A stretch of DNA of 64,000 nucleotides, taken from assembly GCF_001431295.2 (NCBI RefSeq), contig NZ_LKAJ02000001.1:1364001-1428000 (forward strand). The letters are read 5' to 3'. A model generated the notes under the pieces. The model did no database searches. It had not been told where the DNA came from and saw nothing but the letters and a program-made list of their open reading frames with translations. Below are positions 9,379 through 18,345 of this stretch, piece after piece. The stretch is from Candidatus Berkiella aquae (GTDB lineage: Bacteria; Pseudomonadota; Gammaproteobacteria; Berkiellales; Berkiellaceae). Each line of letters begins with the position of its first letter. Positions within the stretch are counted from its first letter, which is position 1. A program made the translations under genes and the position numbers.

Positions 9379-10920
9379 ATGATTAATTCTAACATTAGAG
9401 CGGCCCATGGTTTACCTTTAGTACGTGACAAAAATGGCGATGTTTGGGCCTATTTTGGCGTTGAAATACATGGAGGAAAAGAAGTGCTTTCAACTTTTGG
9501 TGGCTTAATAGACTCGACCGACCAATCCATTCATGATGGCTATCTAAGAGAATTAAGGGAAGAAAGTCTTGATATTTTAGGAAATTCTAAATTAGCACAT
9601 CCCATTGATCAAAAACATTTAGAAAATGTAAATAAAACAAAATATATCGATGCAAAATCTTCGAGATTTTATATTATAAACTCAGATGAAACTTTTGATC
9701 CCAATAATGATCATTTTGCACAAGATTTTAAAGAAAAGCGTTATATTGGCGGAAAAAAGCGAAATGGTGGCAATCCAAAATTAAAACGTTGTGAAAGAGA
9801 AGTTCAAGCAGTAAGGCGCGTTAAAGTTGATGATCTTTTACAATATTTGAATAACCCAGCACAATTTCCCGCAGGTTTAGTAACAGTTGGCCGCAAGGGG
9901 ACTAATAAAGCTCCACTTCCTTTGCGTAACCATACCCATAGCTGTTTAGCGAGAAATTCAGTACAAGATTTATTAAAAATTCAAAAAGAACAAATTTTAA
10001 AAAATCCTTTGCCTAATCAGGTGAATAATAATCCTCAGCCAAATGTTATCCCAGCAAATGTAAATGTTGTAATTAACAATCAATTACGAACAATCAACTC
10101 GATTAGAGAATCATTGTCACAGTTGTCATCCCTGAAGCCAGGGTCAATGGTTTGCTTTGATATTGATGATACGATTACTACTGCAGGCCCCAATAAAAAA
10201 ATTGTAGAAAAAGAAATTTTGCAAGTCATTAATGCACTCAGAAAAAGAGGGGTTACCGTTATTGCGGTAACGGCACGGCCACCTATATTTAAAGGCAATC
10301 AAAGAATCGGTGAGCTTTTATTAAATAGTGCTGGTGTTAATTTAAAAGGGTCCCCAATAAAAGATGAACTTATTGAGTTTAATCCTGTAGAAAGCAATGG
10401 TGACCGCTCTCCTCTTCAGAAGGACCCACGATGTCTGTATGAAAATGGCATCCTGTATACAAGTAATGGCCATAAAGGACAAGCGCTATTACAATTATTA
10501 AACGCTAAAAACTTAAAACCTTCTCAAGTCGTTTTGTTTGACGATAAAAAGTATAATGTTGAACAGATGGCGGCTACTTGTAAAGAAAATAATCTTAATT
10601 TCCTAGGGTTTGAATATTTAGCTGCTGCGGATGCAAAATTAAAACAACACAATGCAAAAATTCATCAACCTATTCAAAATCCAAGCAAAACCTATACTGA
10701 TAAATTAGTAGATTTTCTTAAAACGGATAGTTTTAAAGTTCAAAATGGTAAAAATTATTGTCATTTAGTCTTTAGTAACAGTGCTCAAGCAATCGCAGCT
10801 TGTAAGAAAATCAACAGTGCGGTCGGTTCTAACCATCATGTTTACAAGAAAAATGGTGGCTACGATGTTGCGTTAGATTTGAGAAAAAAGGAAGTTGAGA
10901 AATTGAGAAGCAAAATGTAG
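9379..10920 (+). CDS. Nudix-like / HAD-like hydrolase fusion
   Basis: A 513-residue two-domain protein. The N-terminal domain holds a Nudix-box-like segment at residues 41-68 (GGLIDS..., then RELREES). The first box Glu is Asp, so it is degenerate. After an Asn/Pro-rich linker (about residues 215-250) comes a HAD-type phosphatase domain with all four motifs: DIDDT at 261-265, Thr298 in VTARP, Lys366 in GHKGQ, and Asp388-Asp389 in LFDDKK. This C-terminal part resembles the DUF2608-type HAD proteins of Legionella. ATG 9379 is preferred over GTG 9361 because AAGGAA lies 9 bp upstream of it. There is no signal peptide. It stands alone among accessory genes; a nucleotide or phospho-substrate hydrolase is inferred. 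Confidence 0.75.
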   Translation: MINSNIRAAHGLPLVRDKNGDVWAYFGVEIHGGKEVLSTFGGLIDSTDQSIHDGYLRELREESLDILGNSKLAHPIDQKHLENVNKTKYIDAKSSRFYIINSDETFDPNNDHFAQDFKEKRYIGGKKRNGGNPKLKRCEREVQAVRRVKVDDLLQYLNNPAQFPAGLVTVGRKGTNKAPLPLRNHTHSCLARNSVQDLLKIQKEQILKNPLPNQVNNNPQPNVIPANVNVVINNQLRTINSIRESLSQLSSLKPGSMVCFDIDDTITTAGPNKKIVEKEILQVINALRKRGVTVIAVTARPPIFKGNQRIGELLLNSAGVNLKGSPIKDELIEFNPVESNGDRSPLQKDPRCLYENGILYTSNGHKGQALLQLLNAKNLKPSQVVLFDDKKYNVEQMAATCKENNLNFLGFEYLAAADAKLKQHNAKIHQPIQNPSKTYTDKLVDFLKTDSFKVQNGKNYCHLVFSNSAQAIAACKKINSAVGSNHHVYKKNGGYDVALDLRKKEVEKLRSKM

Positions 10921-10934
10921 CAATCAAGAGGGCA

Positions 10935-10965
10935 CACCTTTTATAACAAAAGGTTATAAAAGGTG
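10935..10965. repeat. Perfect 13-bp hairpin downstream of the Nudix-HAD gene
   Basis: CACCTTTTATAAC and GTTATAAAAGGTG are perfectly complementary around a 5-nt loop, 15 bp after the stop. No T-run follows, so it is a possible transcript-end stabiliser rather than a classic intrinsic terminator. Confidence 0.6.
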
Positions 10966-10988
10966 CTAACTCAAAAAAATAAAATGAA

Positions 10989-11048
10989 GGACATCCAAAA
11001 GAATGAAGGACACTCAAAAGGACAGCCAAAACTGTATTAAGGACATCC
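10989..11048. repeat. Cluster of GGACAnYC short repeats
   Basis: Four direct copies in 60 bp: GGACATCC (10989), GGACACTC (11008), GGACAGCC (11020), GGACATCC (11041), most followed by A-rich sequence. They belong to the same motif family as the pairs near 11113-11143, 12160, 13471, 19974-20077 and 50780-50823. Confidence 0.7.
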
Positions 11049-11112
11049 AGAATCTTAAAGATATCCTGACACCAGCTATATTCTAATTATCTTCTGCTGG
11101 GCTTGCTAAAAA

Positions 11113-11143
11113 TGAGTGTCCTTTTGAAATAAAAGGACACTCA
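11113..11143 (-). terminator. Terminator hairpin of pirin gene built from the GGACA repeat
   Basis: Perfect 13-bp inverted repeat TGAGTGTCCTTTT / AAAAGGACACTCA with a 5-nt loop, 11 bp beyond the pirin stop. On the minus strand it is followed by TTTTTAG, matching an intrinsic terminator. Its arms are copies of the GGACACTC repeat in inverted orientation. Confidence 0.7.
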
Positions 11144-11154
11144 AATAAATATAG

Positions 11155-12072
11155 TTATTCACCTTTGATAAAAGTACCTGCTTGAAGCTCTTGAAAGGCA
11201 TTTTTGAGTTCTTCTTGTGAATTCATCACGATAGGACCATACCAAGCGATAGGCTCCTGAAGTGGTTTACCTGAAATGAGTAAAAATCGAACTGATTCGG
11301 TATCAGTTATTATATTTACTTTGGCTCCAGGACCATACAAAACAAGAGTGCCATTTTCACAAGCGCAAGGAGGCTCCATATCAAAGTAATTATCGCCATA
11401 AGCTTCATGCGAAAATGGTGATCGTTTTGGATCAAAATAGCCACGTCCATCAATCACATAAGCAAAAACAGTATGAGAAGCATCAATAGAATGGGTAAAA
11501 GCTTTCCCAGCTGGAATTTCCACATCTAAGAATTCTGGTTCAGACATCACATCTTTGACAGGTCCTGAAATACTATCCACTGTGCCACACACGATACGAA
11601 TTTTAATTCCATCAGGGGTTGTGAGTACTGGAATATCGTTACGTTTTATTTCTTGATATCGAGGCGCCATCATTTTTGATTTTGCAGGTAAGTTTGCCCA
11701 AAGTTGAAAGCCAAGCATTTCACCTTTGCGATTGCCTTGTGGCATTTCTTGATGGATGATGCCGCTACCTGCTGTCATCCATTGAATATCACCTGCGCTA
11801 ATCATTCCACGATTTCCTAAACTATCTCCATGTTCTACATCTCCATCTAAAACATAAGTAATAGTTTCGATTCCGCGGTGGGGATGCCAAGGAAAGCCTG
11901 CTTTATAATCACGAGGGTTTTCTGAGCGAAAATCATCCAGTAATAAAAAGGGATCTAATAATGGTAATTCTTGAAAGCCAAAGACGCGTTTCAGATGTAC
12001 TCCTGCCCCTTCAATGGTAGGTTGGCTTTTCCATACTTTCTTAATGGCGCGAACGATTGTTTGTTCAGACAT
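11155..12072 (-). CDS. Pirin family protein
   Basis: Pirins are bicupin metal-binding proteins; some bacterial members have quercetinase activity and human pirin is a nuclear co-regulator. This 305-residue protein keeps the four metal ligands: His63 and His65 in FPWHPHRGIET, His107 and Glu109 in GIIHQEMP. The C-terminal cupin contains GKPLQEPIAWYGP, typical of the family. It has its own terminator and is convergent with the Nudix-HAD gene. A physiological substrate cannot be read from the sequence. Confidence 0.93.
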   Translation of the reverse strand: MSEQTIVRAIKKVWKSQPTIEGAGVHLKRVFGFQELPLLDPFLLLDDFRSENPRDYKAGFPWHPHRGIETITYVLDGDVEHGDSLGNRGMISAGDIQWMTAGSGIIHQEMPQGNRKGEMLGFQLWANLPAKSKMMAPRYQEIKRNDIPVLTTPDGIKIRIVCGTVDSISGPVKDVMSEPEFLDVEIPAGKAFTHSIDASHTVFAYVIDGRGYFDPKRSPFSHEAYGDNYFDMEPPCACENGTLVLYGPGAKVNIITDTESVRFLLISGKPLQEPIAWYGPIVMNSQEELKNAFQELQAGTFIKGE

Positions 12073-12159
12073 AGATCACCTATATGACTGTATTAATTTT
12101 CTTCGGGGATATTTATGCAGTAAATTCTTTTCACAATATAACTTAAAGAGTAGATCAAA

Positions 12160-12167
12160 GGACATCC
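12160..12167 (+). repeat. GGACATCC repeat upstream of the Y1 transposase
   Basis: A single GGACATCC followed by AAAAA, 68 bp upstream of the transposase start. An inverted partner (GAGTGTCC, 13471-13478) lies downstream of the same gene, so the gene is bracketed by repeats in inverted orientation. Confidence 0.5.
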
Positions 12168-12234
12168 AAAAATTGATTTGAAAAGTGTGCATTTAATCTG
12201 TATATTATGCATATCGCAGTAATTGAGGTTGTAA

Positions 12235-13242
12235 ATGACGAGAGCACGTTCATCTCAAATCGATTTGAGCTCAACATCTTACTATCATTGTATGGCTCGT
12301 TGTGTCCGGCGTTCTTTTCTATGCGGATTAGATTTTGAAACAGGTCGTGATTATTCACATCGCAAATCATGGATAGTGTCTAGAATAAAATATTTAGCTA
12401 GCGTTTTTGCGATTAAGATTTGTGCTTATGCAGTGATGAGTAATCATTACCATCTCGTGTTATATGTCGATAGCTCAGCTATAAATCACTGGGGTGACGA
12501 TGAAGTTCATGCTCGCTGGTCACAAATTTATCGTCAAGATGCACAATTACTAAGTATGTATTCCGCAAAAGAAGCAGAACATAAATTAGCGTTGTGGCGA
12601 CAAAGATTAGGAGATATCAGCTGGTTTATGAGATGCTTGAATGAGCCCATCGCACGCCATGCTAATAAAGAAGATGCTAAAAAAGGACGTTTTTGGGAAG
12701 GCCGCTTTAAATCACAAGCTTTATTAGATGAAGGTGCTGTTTTAAGTGCTATGGTCTATGTTGATTTAAATCCTGTCAGAGCAAAAATAGCGCAGACCCC
12801 AGAAACGTCAGATTTCACTTCGATTCAAGAGCGAATAAAAAAGCTGTCAATGGAGTTGGAAAATAAGGAATTTGATAAATCTCTTGAAAAACAGTGTGAT
12901 GAAACAAAACAGCCTGCTGATTTAATGGCCTTTGCCAATGGAGGGAAAAGTAGTAAAGCAAAAATTGACTTTCATTTAAGTGATTATCTTGAATTGATTG
13001 ATACAACATCTCGTGTAATAAGAGAAGGCAAACGTGGTGCCGTTCCAGAAAAAATTGCCCCCATTCTCACTCGATTATATCTCAATCCTCAAACTTGGCT
13101 CAATATGCTTAATCATTTACAAAATGGATTTTCTTACGCTATAGGTAAGATGAATGCATTAGTCAAATATTGTCATCATTACCCTTCAACCACGACAAAA
13201 GGTATTAGGTTATCGCAGTCGGTTTATTTAGCGACAGCATAA
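12235..13242 (+). CDS. REP-associated (Y1/HUH-type) transposase-like protein
   Basis: RAYT-type proteins act on short palindromic repeats through an HUH nuclease domain. The HUH motif is visible in MSNHYHLVLYVD, and the family block GRFWEGRFKSQALLDEG...YVDLNPVRAK follows. In IS200/RAYT proteins a catalytic Tyr is expected just before the ARxxN segment; here the position reads NEPIARHAN, with Ile in its place. As I recall, related gammaproteobacterial proteins share this. The length is 335 residues and the start is supported by GAGG 6 bp upstream. It is a single-gene element without obvious terminal inverted repeats, bracketed by GGACATCC and GAGTGTCC. It may be domesticated. Confidence 0.85.
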   Translation: MTRARSSQIDLSSTSYYHCMARCVRRSFLCGLDFETGRDYSHRKSWIVSRIKYLASVFAIKICAYAVMSNHYHLVLYVDSSAINHWGDDEVHARWSQIYRQDAQLLSMYSAKEAEHKLALWRQRLGDISWFMRCLNEPIARHANKEDAKKGRFWEGRFKSQALLDEGAVLSAMVYVDLNPVRAKIAQTPETSDFTSIQERIKKLSMELENKEFDKSLEKQCDETKQPADLMAFANGGKSSKAKIDFHLSDYLELIDTTSRVIREGKRGAVPEKIAPILTRLYLNPQTWLNMLNHLQNGFSYAIGKMNALVKYCHHYPSTTTKGIRLSQSVYLATA

Positions 13243-13275
13243 TAGCATCGTAAATTATCAAGTAAATCTTAATAA

Positions 13276-13321
13276 AATAGATTTCATTTTGTCTTTTATT
13301 ATTAAAAGATGAAATTATCTG
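13276..13321 (+). terminator. AT-rich hairpin after the transposase gene
   Basis: AGATTTCAT...TCTTTTA pairs with TAAAAGATGAAATTATCT around a short loop, with a small bulge. It lies about 35 bp after the stop and could end the transposase transcript. Confidence 0.4.
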
Positions 13322-13413
13322 TTTATTAACCACATAAAAGCTATTTTTATTTAAAAATCATATTAAAGTTGGGTCATCAAAGTTGAATGATGAGCGAACT
13401 GAGGAATTTGGCT

Positions 13414-13449
13414 GTCTCCTGCGGCATTATGGTCTCCTGCGGCATTATG
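13414..13449. repeat. Tandem 18-bp repeat
   Basis: The unit GTCTCCTGCGGCATTATG occurs twice head to tail without change. It lies in the 286-bp gene-free stretch between the transposase and the nucleotidyltransferase-like gene, together with the GAGTGTCC motif at 13471-13478. Confidence 0.7.
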
Positions 13450-13528
13450 CAATTCGTAAGGTAAAGTTTTGAGTGTCCTGCAAACATCCTGCAAAAAGAT
13501 GAGACACTAAAATAGTGTCTCGCTTTAT

Positions 13529-16500
13529 TTATTTAGGCGTACAACCATACACAGGTGGTTCATAACAAGGTTGTGTATTAGGAATTAAAGAAGGAGTAGC
13601 TTGTATTGCATAATAAGGTGCATAGGTAGCATATCCATCGTGCACTGCATACGAAGAGGGAGTTTGAATTGGGGCATAAAAAGCATTAGGAGGAGGCTGA
13701 TAATAAAAAGCTTGTAAACTTTCTAGCGTTCTCATTCGATTTGCTAAGAAACATGGCCAGAGTCCTTGCGTCAAAATGGATTTTAATTGATGAAAATTTG
13801 CCCTTTGTGCATCGGCATCCATTTCGCCTTCATAGAGAGAAAAATATTGTTCCAGCAAGGTAGTGACTGATTCATCAATCGCTTGATTGGTATAAACCCA
13901 ATCTCCAGCATATTCCAACAAACGATTCTTTTCTAAAGCAGGCAGTAAAAAAATAGCTAATAAATACAGACGGTTTTGATGAGAGATTTTTTTGAGCGGA
14001 TAATGATCAATTTGCGCCAAACATAGCTTCATAAAGTTAAATGAGAATGATTGATCGCTAAAATATTTTTGCCAGTCTGAACCCAGCGGTAAAGCAATTT
14101 CAGGAATTATCCCAGTATGATAACAGATATATAAATGCAAAACTGCACTGTCTCTTAGAAAGAGTTCAGAAAATTGAAATAAGAATTTGCTAAAAGGCAA
14201 TTTTTTTAATTGTGATGATGTCGTGGTGATAGCATCATAAATCTTTCGTTCCCAATTGCGTTGTAAATGAGTCGATGTACGTATGGTTTTTAATAATCGA
14301 CTGGGATCTTCCTTGAACGATTCTATTATATTAATGCCTGGCATTGCCATTAATATAGGTGCATGTAATAAATGAAAAACATTCATTGGATCCCATATTT
14401 GTCCGGTAATATCGGCAAATAATGCGTCTGTGGCGAGGAAGCGACTTTTTGAAAAAATTTTCAAATCGCATTGCTTGACTAAAGTAATAGTCGTTTTATG
14501 ACCAATCGTATAAACAGGATAGTCTGTAATCAAAGGATTTTTTGTTGCCCATGGAAAAAGTGTGAGCAAGGTTTGCTCATCGCAGTCAGAGACTAAATCT
14601 ACATCATGCCAGCGTTTGCCATTCAGCGTATCTCTAATATAACCACCATAAATGAAAACATTTTTATTTTTGGCTTTTATCAGAGACATAGCGTGCCCCA
14701 CTTTGGGCGGGATACTTTTTAAGTAATATCCTATCCGACTATCAATAAGTGGTTCGAGTTCTTTATGTATGGTTAACGAATCTATAGCGCAAGTTAGCGC
14801 TTTGATATCGTTAGAAGTATCTAAAGTGACAGGTACAGTCACGGGTTTTGACGAAGAAGCAACATAAGCAGAGTTGGACGATATCTTTTCACGTGCAGGA
14901 TTTTTGAGAACAGTAACTTTTTTCGGTATTTCTGCTGATACAGTCACGGTTTTTGGCGAAGAAGAAAAGCCAGTAGTACTAGGGGATGGTGAAACTTTGG
15001 TACTTGATTCAGAGGAAGTAACAGCTGCGGCGTAGCTAGTCGGTGGTTTTTCGCGAGCGGTATTGATGAGAATAGTCACTTTTTTAGGTAGCTCAGCAGT
15101 TTGACTTTTTACGGGTGATGAAGATGAAACAGTTGCTGTCAATACTTTGTTTTCTTTAGTATTAAGTGGTTGAGCTTTTTGGGTAGTAGGTAATGAATTA
15201 GATTGCCCTTTACTTTTAACAACGGGTTTATCGGTCGTTTTTGGGGGTAAAGGTTTGGGTTGAGGTTTACTTGCGCTTTTAACGGTTGTAGCAGTTCTCT
15301 CTTTTTTTGTAGGTTTGATAGGGCCGTTGTGTGATTTATTTTCACTTTTACTTGGTTGAGTGACAGCCTTGGTCTTTTTTAATTCAGGGGTACTGATTTG
15401 CACTTTGCTATCATTTGTAACAACCTTTGTGATTTCTTTTGTTTTTTTAACGGGCAATACTGGTTTGGTTTGTGAACAATTGTCACTCTCAGAAGCTTTG
15501 TCAATCGTTACTGTTGCTTGCGAAGAAGTTGTGGCTTGTGAATTATCTTGACGCTGATGATGGTTTGGTGTGGTAGTTGCGGCCATTTTTTTGGCAACCT
15601 TTTTCTTTTTAGGTTTTTGAGGACCTTCAATCCATTTGACAATATCTTCTGTTGAACTTTTCGCGATGGTGCAAGCATTTTGATAATTTTCAAGATTCAT
15701 TGTTGCGGTTTCAATATAGCTTGCAGCGTATTTTTTTTCTAAAACATTAAAAAGACTCATGCGGATTTGATAGAGTGATTCCAATGCCAATGTATCATAA
15801 GCAGTTTGTGATACCCCTCGACAATCCAGAATGTAACGAAACCAATATCGCATCATGGTGACCATGCCTAACTGAAGTTGTGAATCTTCCTGATGATAAG
15901 CCGTAATGGCGTGCTGTATATCATCAGAGAATAAAATAGTAAAATGTTGAGGCGCTATATTTTCTGTTTGTGAAATAAATCTTTGAGCTCTTTCAATTAA
16001 AAAATCAACGGAAAGGGCTTTAGGCTCTATGGGCTTGCAATCAGCGATGCCAAAAGTTGCGTTATATTGAACAATTGTTTGATAAAGTGATTTAACAAAG
16101 ATTTCAACGGAATTGTCAGGACGTTTTTGTCCTGCGGCAGAAATTTGAGATAAATGTAAAAAGGGTGTCATGAATTGAGTAGTAAGTTCTTTGGCACTTT
16201 TCTCAGGTGTTGTATAGAAAGACATTTTTGCTATAGCAAAATTGATGGTTTGATGTAATTCTTTAAAATGTACTTGAAATTCTTCGAATTCGCGCTTTCT
16301 ATTAGCGATGAGACATGAACCTTCATTTGCTTGCATTTTACTTTGGATAAAGCGTAATGCATATTTTCTAAAATGCACCTGTGCTTTACTCATCAATGGA
16401 TCAGTAGAAGATTTGCTATAAAAATCTGTAAAAACGGGGTTGCATTCCTGATAGATACTCAGTGCTTGATCGTAATATAGCTTCGCATCATTAAAAGCAA

Positions 16501-16987
16501 GATGTGCTTCAAAGTATTCTGGATCTAACTCAATTGAAGAAAACTGGAAACAAGTTTTTCCCAAACGTACATAATTTTCTATTAAACCAAGTTTAAGAAT
16601 GGCTGCAATATCGTCATCTATTTTTACTTTACTATTTAAGAAACAGAGAATGACATTGCAGATTCTTAAAAGATCGATATTGTAATGTATCTCTTCTTTA
16701 CTGATTTTAGAATCATTTGCTTGATAGAAATACATATTTAACTGACTAAATCCCAAGGCAACTTGCTTAAGATTCTGTGGATGGCTGAGTAATTCGTGAA
16801 TACCAGGAAATTGTTCAAGCTCTATTTGAGCTTCTTCATGGCTTAGTGAGTATTGGCCGGTCGTTAATTCTTGAAGAAGCTTTACAAATGCACTTAATTG
16901 ATTCGTTTGTCCTAGAAGTTGCGAGCGTTGTTCTTCATTGCCTTGGAGTAATTGGGAAATAAAATCGGAAGTGCCTTGGAGACTCAT
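13529..16987 (-). CDS. Large protein with a poly(A) polymerase/CCA-transferase-like domain
   Basis: An 1152-residue protein in three parts. Residues 1 to about 450 are helical without a recognised family. Residues about 460-720 are low complexity, rich in Lys, Thr, Ser and Pro, with two similar KVT(I/V)L-x-N-x-AREK blocks. From about 740 there is a class II poly(A) polymerase / tRNA nucleotidyltransferase-like domain: GGYIRDTLNGK at 781-791, metal-binding Asp795 and Asp797 in HDVDL, then ALFAD and EDPSRLLKTIR as in PAP enzymes. The C-terminus is Pro/Tyr-rich. Bacterial PcnB/Cca enzymes are about 400-470 residues and lack the long N-terminal part, so this is not the housekeeping enzyme. RNA or nucleotide transfer is inferred. 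A decayed partial copy lies at 18102-18345. Confidence 0.75.
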   Translation of the reverse strand: MSLQGTSDFISQLLQGNEEQRSQLLGQTNQLSAFVKLLQELTTGQYSLSHEEAQIELEQFPGIHELLSHPQNLKQVALGFSQLNMYFYQANDSKISKEEIHYNIDLLRICNVILCFLNSKVKIDDDIAAILKLGLIENYVRLGKTCFQFSSIELDPEYFEAHLAFNDAKLYYDQALSIYQECNPVFTDFYSKSSTDPLMSKAQVHFRKYALRFIQSKMQANEGSCLIANRKREFEEFQVHFKELHQTINFAIAKMSFYTTPEKSAKELTTQFMTPFLHLSQISAAGQKRPDNSVEIFVKSLYQTIVQYNATFGIADCKPIEPKALSVDFLIERAQRFISQTENIAPQHFTILFSDDIQHAITAYHQEDSQLQLGMVTMMRYWFRYILDCRGVSQTAYDTLALESLYQIRMSLFNVLEKKYAASYIETATMNLENYQNACTIAKSSTEDIVKWIEGPQKPKKKKVAKKMAATTTPNHHQRQDNSQATTSSQATVTIDKASESDNCSQTKPVLPVKKTKEITKVVTNDSKVQISTPELKKTKAVTQPSKSENKSHNGPIKPTKKERTATTVKSASKPQPKPLPPKTTDKPVVKSKGQSNSLPTTQKAQPLNTKENKVLTATVSSSSPVKSQTAELPKKVTILINTAREKPPTSYAAAVTSSESSTKVSPSPSTTGFSSSPKTVTVSAEIPKKVTVLKNPAREKISSNSAYVASSSKPVTVPVTLDTSNDIKALTCAIDSLTIHKELEPLIDSRIGYYLKSIPPKVGHAMSLIKAKNKNVFIYGGYIRDTLNGKRWHDVDLVSDCDEQTLLTLFPWATKNPLITDYPVYTIGHKTTITLVKQCDLKIFSKSRFLATDALFADITGQIWDPMNVFHLLHAPILMAMPGINIIESFKEDPSRLLKTIRTSTHLQRNWERKIYDAITTTSSQLKKLPFSKFLFQFSELFLRDSAVLHLYICYHTGIIPEIALPLGSDWQKYFSDQSFSFNFMKLCLAQIDHYPLKKISHQNRLYLLAIFLLPALEKNRLLEYAGDWVYTNQAIDESVTTLLEQYFSLYEGEMDADAQRANFHQLKSILTQGLWPCFLANRMRTLESLQAFYYQPPPNAFYAPIQTPSSYAVHDGYATYAPYYAIQATPSLIPNTQPCYEPPVYGCTPK

Positions 16988-17221
16988 GGTAATACTCTGC
17001 CAATAGTATAAATTGCAAGAATTCTAACATGAGTTGGTAAGCTACGCATCTATTTGTCAGGATCACTAGTTTATTAGAGAATGTCGAGATTTGCTGTTCA
17101 GCTTGCTTCTTAGTGGTGGACTTGTTTACGGCAACGAATGCCAAGAGCAAATTTCTTGGTGTTCATGCCATTTATAATAAATATTATCAAAATACAATGG
17201 TTCTAGAGAACATGTATTTTA

Positions 17222-18046
17222 TTAAGGATGATCAATTGAAGCTCTTCGTGTTAAATCCTTTCTTAAGTCTTTGATAGCATCAATAGCATCTTCTAATTTG
17301 CAATCATGTTTCAATTTTTTGAATATTTTATGTAATGGAGATTCCGAAAACAAACTTGTAATTGCTTTACAGGCTTCTACTATATCTTCATTTCTCGCTG
17401 CAGACTCTTCACCTAGCTCCTCAGCTTCTCCATAATCAATAAAAGTAACCTTCATTTGTGTTGGATCAATCATGATATTTCTATGATGCAGATCATTGTG
17501 TTTTATGTTGCTTCCAAATAAATGTTCAAGGGCTTTTAAAAAACTTAGAGCCAATTTGATTTCTTCCATAGAAGTCAAAGGATGGATTAGTGCCAACTCT
17601 TTGAAGCGAGCTAATGTCACACCTTCAACAATTTTAATGAAAAGATAGTTATGTTTAGGATCAATATATTGCCTATCCTCTAGTATCCCAGCCCATTTTG
17701 AGAATTTACATTCCGCTTTGAATTTAGTTAATTTGCCACGAAATTGATGTTTCATTAAATATAATTCATTATTTTCTAAATCTCTAGCAAGTTTGACGCG
17801 ACCATAATTACCTTGATCAATTGTGCCGTGATAAAGAGAAAATAGACCTTTATTCTTCCCCGCGATGATTGAAAATTTTAAACTATCATTATCTCTTTTG
17901 ATTTTTTTTTGCGCAGTTGAAAGTTCTTTTTTTAATCTATCTATTGTCTGTGAATCATAGGTTTCACTATTTTCATGTATTTCCTTATATAAAGGTTCCT
18001 CAGATAGAATTTTTGTCCAATCATGTTTTTGGTTGCATGTAAGCAT
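17222..18046 (-). CDS. Protein kinase-like protein
   Basis: A 274-residue protein with a small kinase-like fold. Visible motifs: glycine-loop-like GNYGRVKLARD (79-89), Lys99 in YLMKH, catalytic-loop HNDLHHRN (His183, Asp185, Asn190), and Asp204 in IDYGE in place of DFG. These residues are compatible with activity. The loop resembles both eukaryotic-like and aminoglycoside/lipopolysaccharide kinase branches, so the substrate class is open. There is no signal peptide or membrane segment. The gene lies between the nucleotidyltransferase-like gene and its decayed duplicate, suggesting insertion during or after that duplication. A host-directed kinase, as in the Legionella LegK group, is inferred. 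Confidence 0.7.
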   Translation of the reverse strand: MLTCNQKHDWTKILSEEPLYKEIHENSETYDSQTIDRLKKELSTAQKKIKRDNDSLKFSIIAGKNKGLFSLYHGTIDQGNYGRVKLARDLENNELYLMKHQFRGKLTKFKAECKFSKWAGILEDRQYIDPKHNYLFIKIVEGVTLARFKELALIHPLTSMEEIKLALSFLKALEHLFGSNIKHNDLHHRNIMIDPTQMKVTFIDYGEAEELGEESAARNEDIVEACKAITSLFSESPLHKIFKKLKHDCKLEDAIDAIKDLRKDLTRRASIDHP

Positions 18047-18101
18047 AAATAATTATCACTCGCTTAGCGTAAAATAGATTCGAACCATGATAGGTAAGTG
18101 G

Positions 18102-18345
18102 GCTTCAAAATATTCTGGATCAAATTGATCGAATAAAGAAAACTGAAAGCAAGTTTTACTCAAACGTACTTAATTTTCTATTAAACCAGCCTAAGAAATC
18201 GCTGTCATACCGTTATCAATTTTTACTTTACTATTTGAAAAAACAGAGTATGACATTCAAAACGCATGAGAATACTCTGCAAACAATATTAATTGCAAGA
18301 ATTCTAACCATAAGTTGGTAGGCTACGCATCTATTTGTCCAGATG
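18102..18345 (-). pseudogene. Decayed duplicate fragment of the nucleotidyltransferase-like gene
   Basis: Bases 18102 to about 18257 match 16506-16656 inside the 1152-residue gene, for example GCTTCAAARTATTCTGGAT and CAAACGTAC(A/T)TAATTTTCTA, with many substitutions. Bases about 18260-18345 match 16980-17065, the start-codon region and upstream DNA of the same gene (AATACTCTGC, AATTGCAAGAATTCTAAC). Roughly 320 bp between the two blocks is missing. The reading frame is broken. This accounts for most of the 313-bp stretch between the kinase-like gene and suhB. Confidence 0.8.

Noticed and set aside
12155-12370. Minus-strand open frame across the start of the transposase gene
   Set aside because: It overlaps the well-supported HUH transposase coding start and matches no family.
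12073-13528. Transposase region considered as a full insertion sequence
   Set aside because: No terminal inverted repeats or target duplication were seen; the flanking GGACA motifs fit a REP-associated arrangement better.
16935-17150. 71-codon minus-strand frame upstream of the nucleotidyltransferase-like gene
   Set aside because: It overlaps that gene's start, and part of it is duplicated non-coding DNA also found at 18260-18345.
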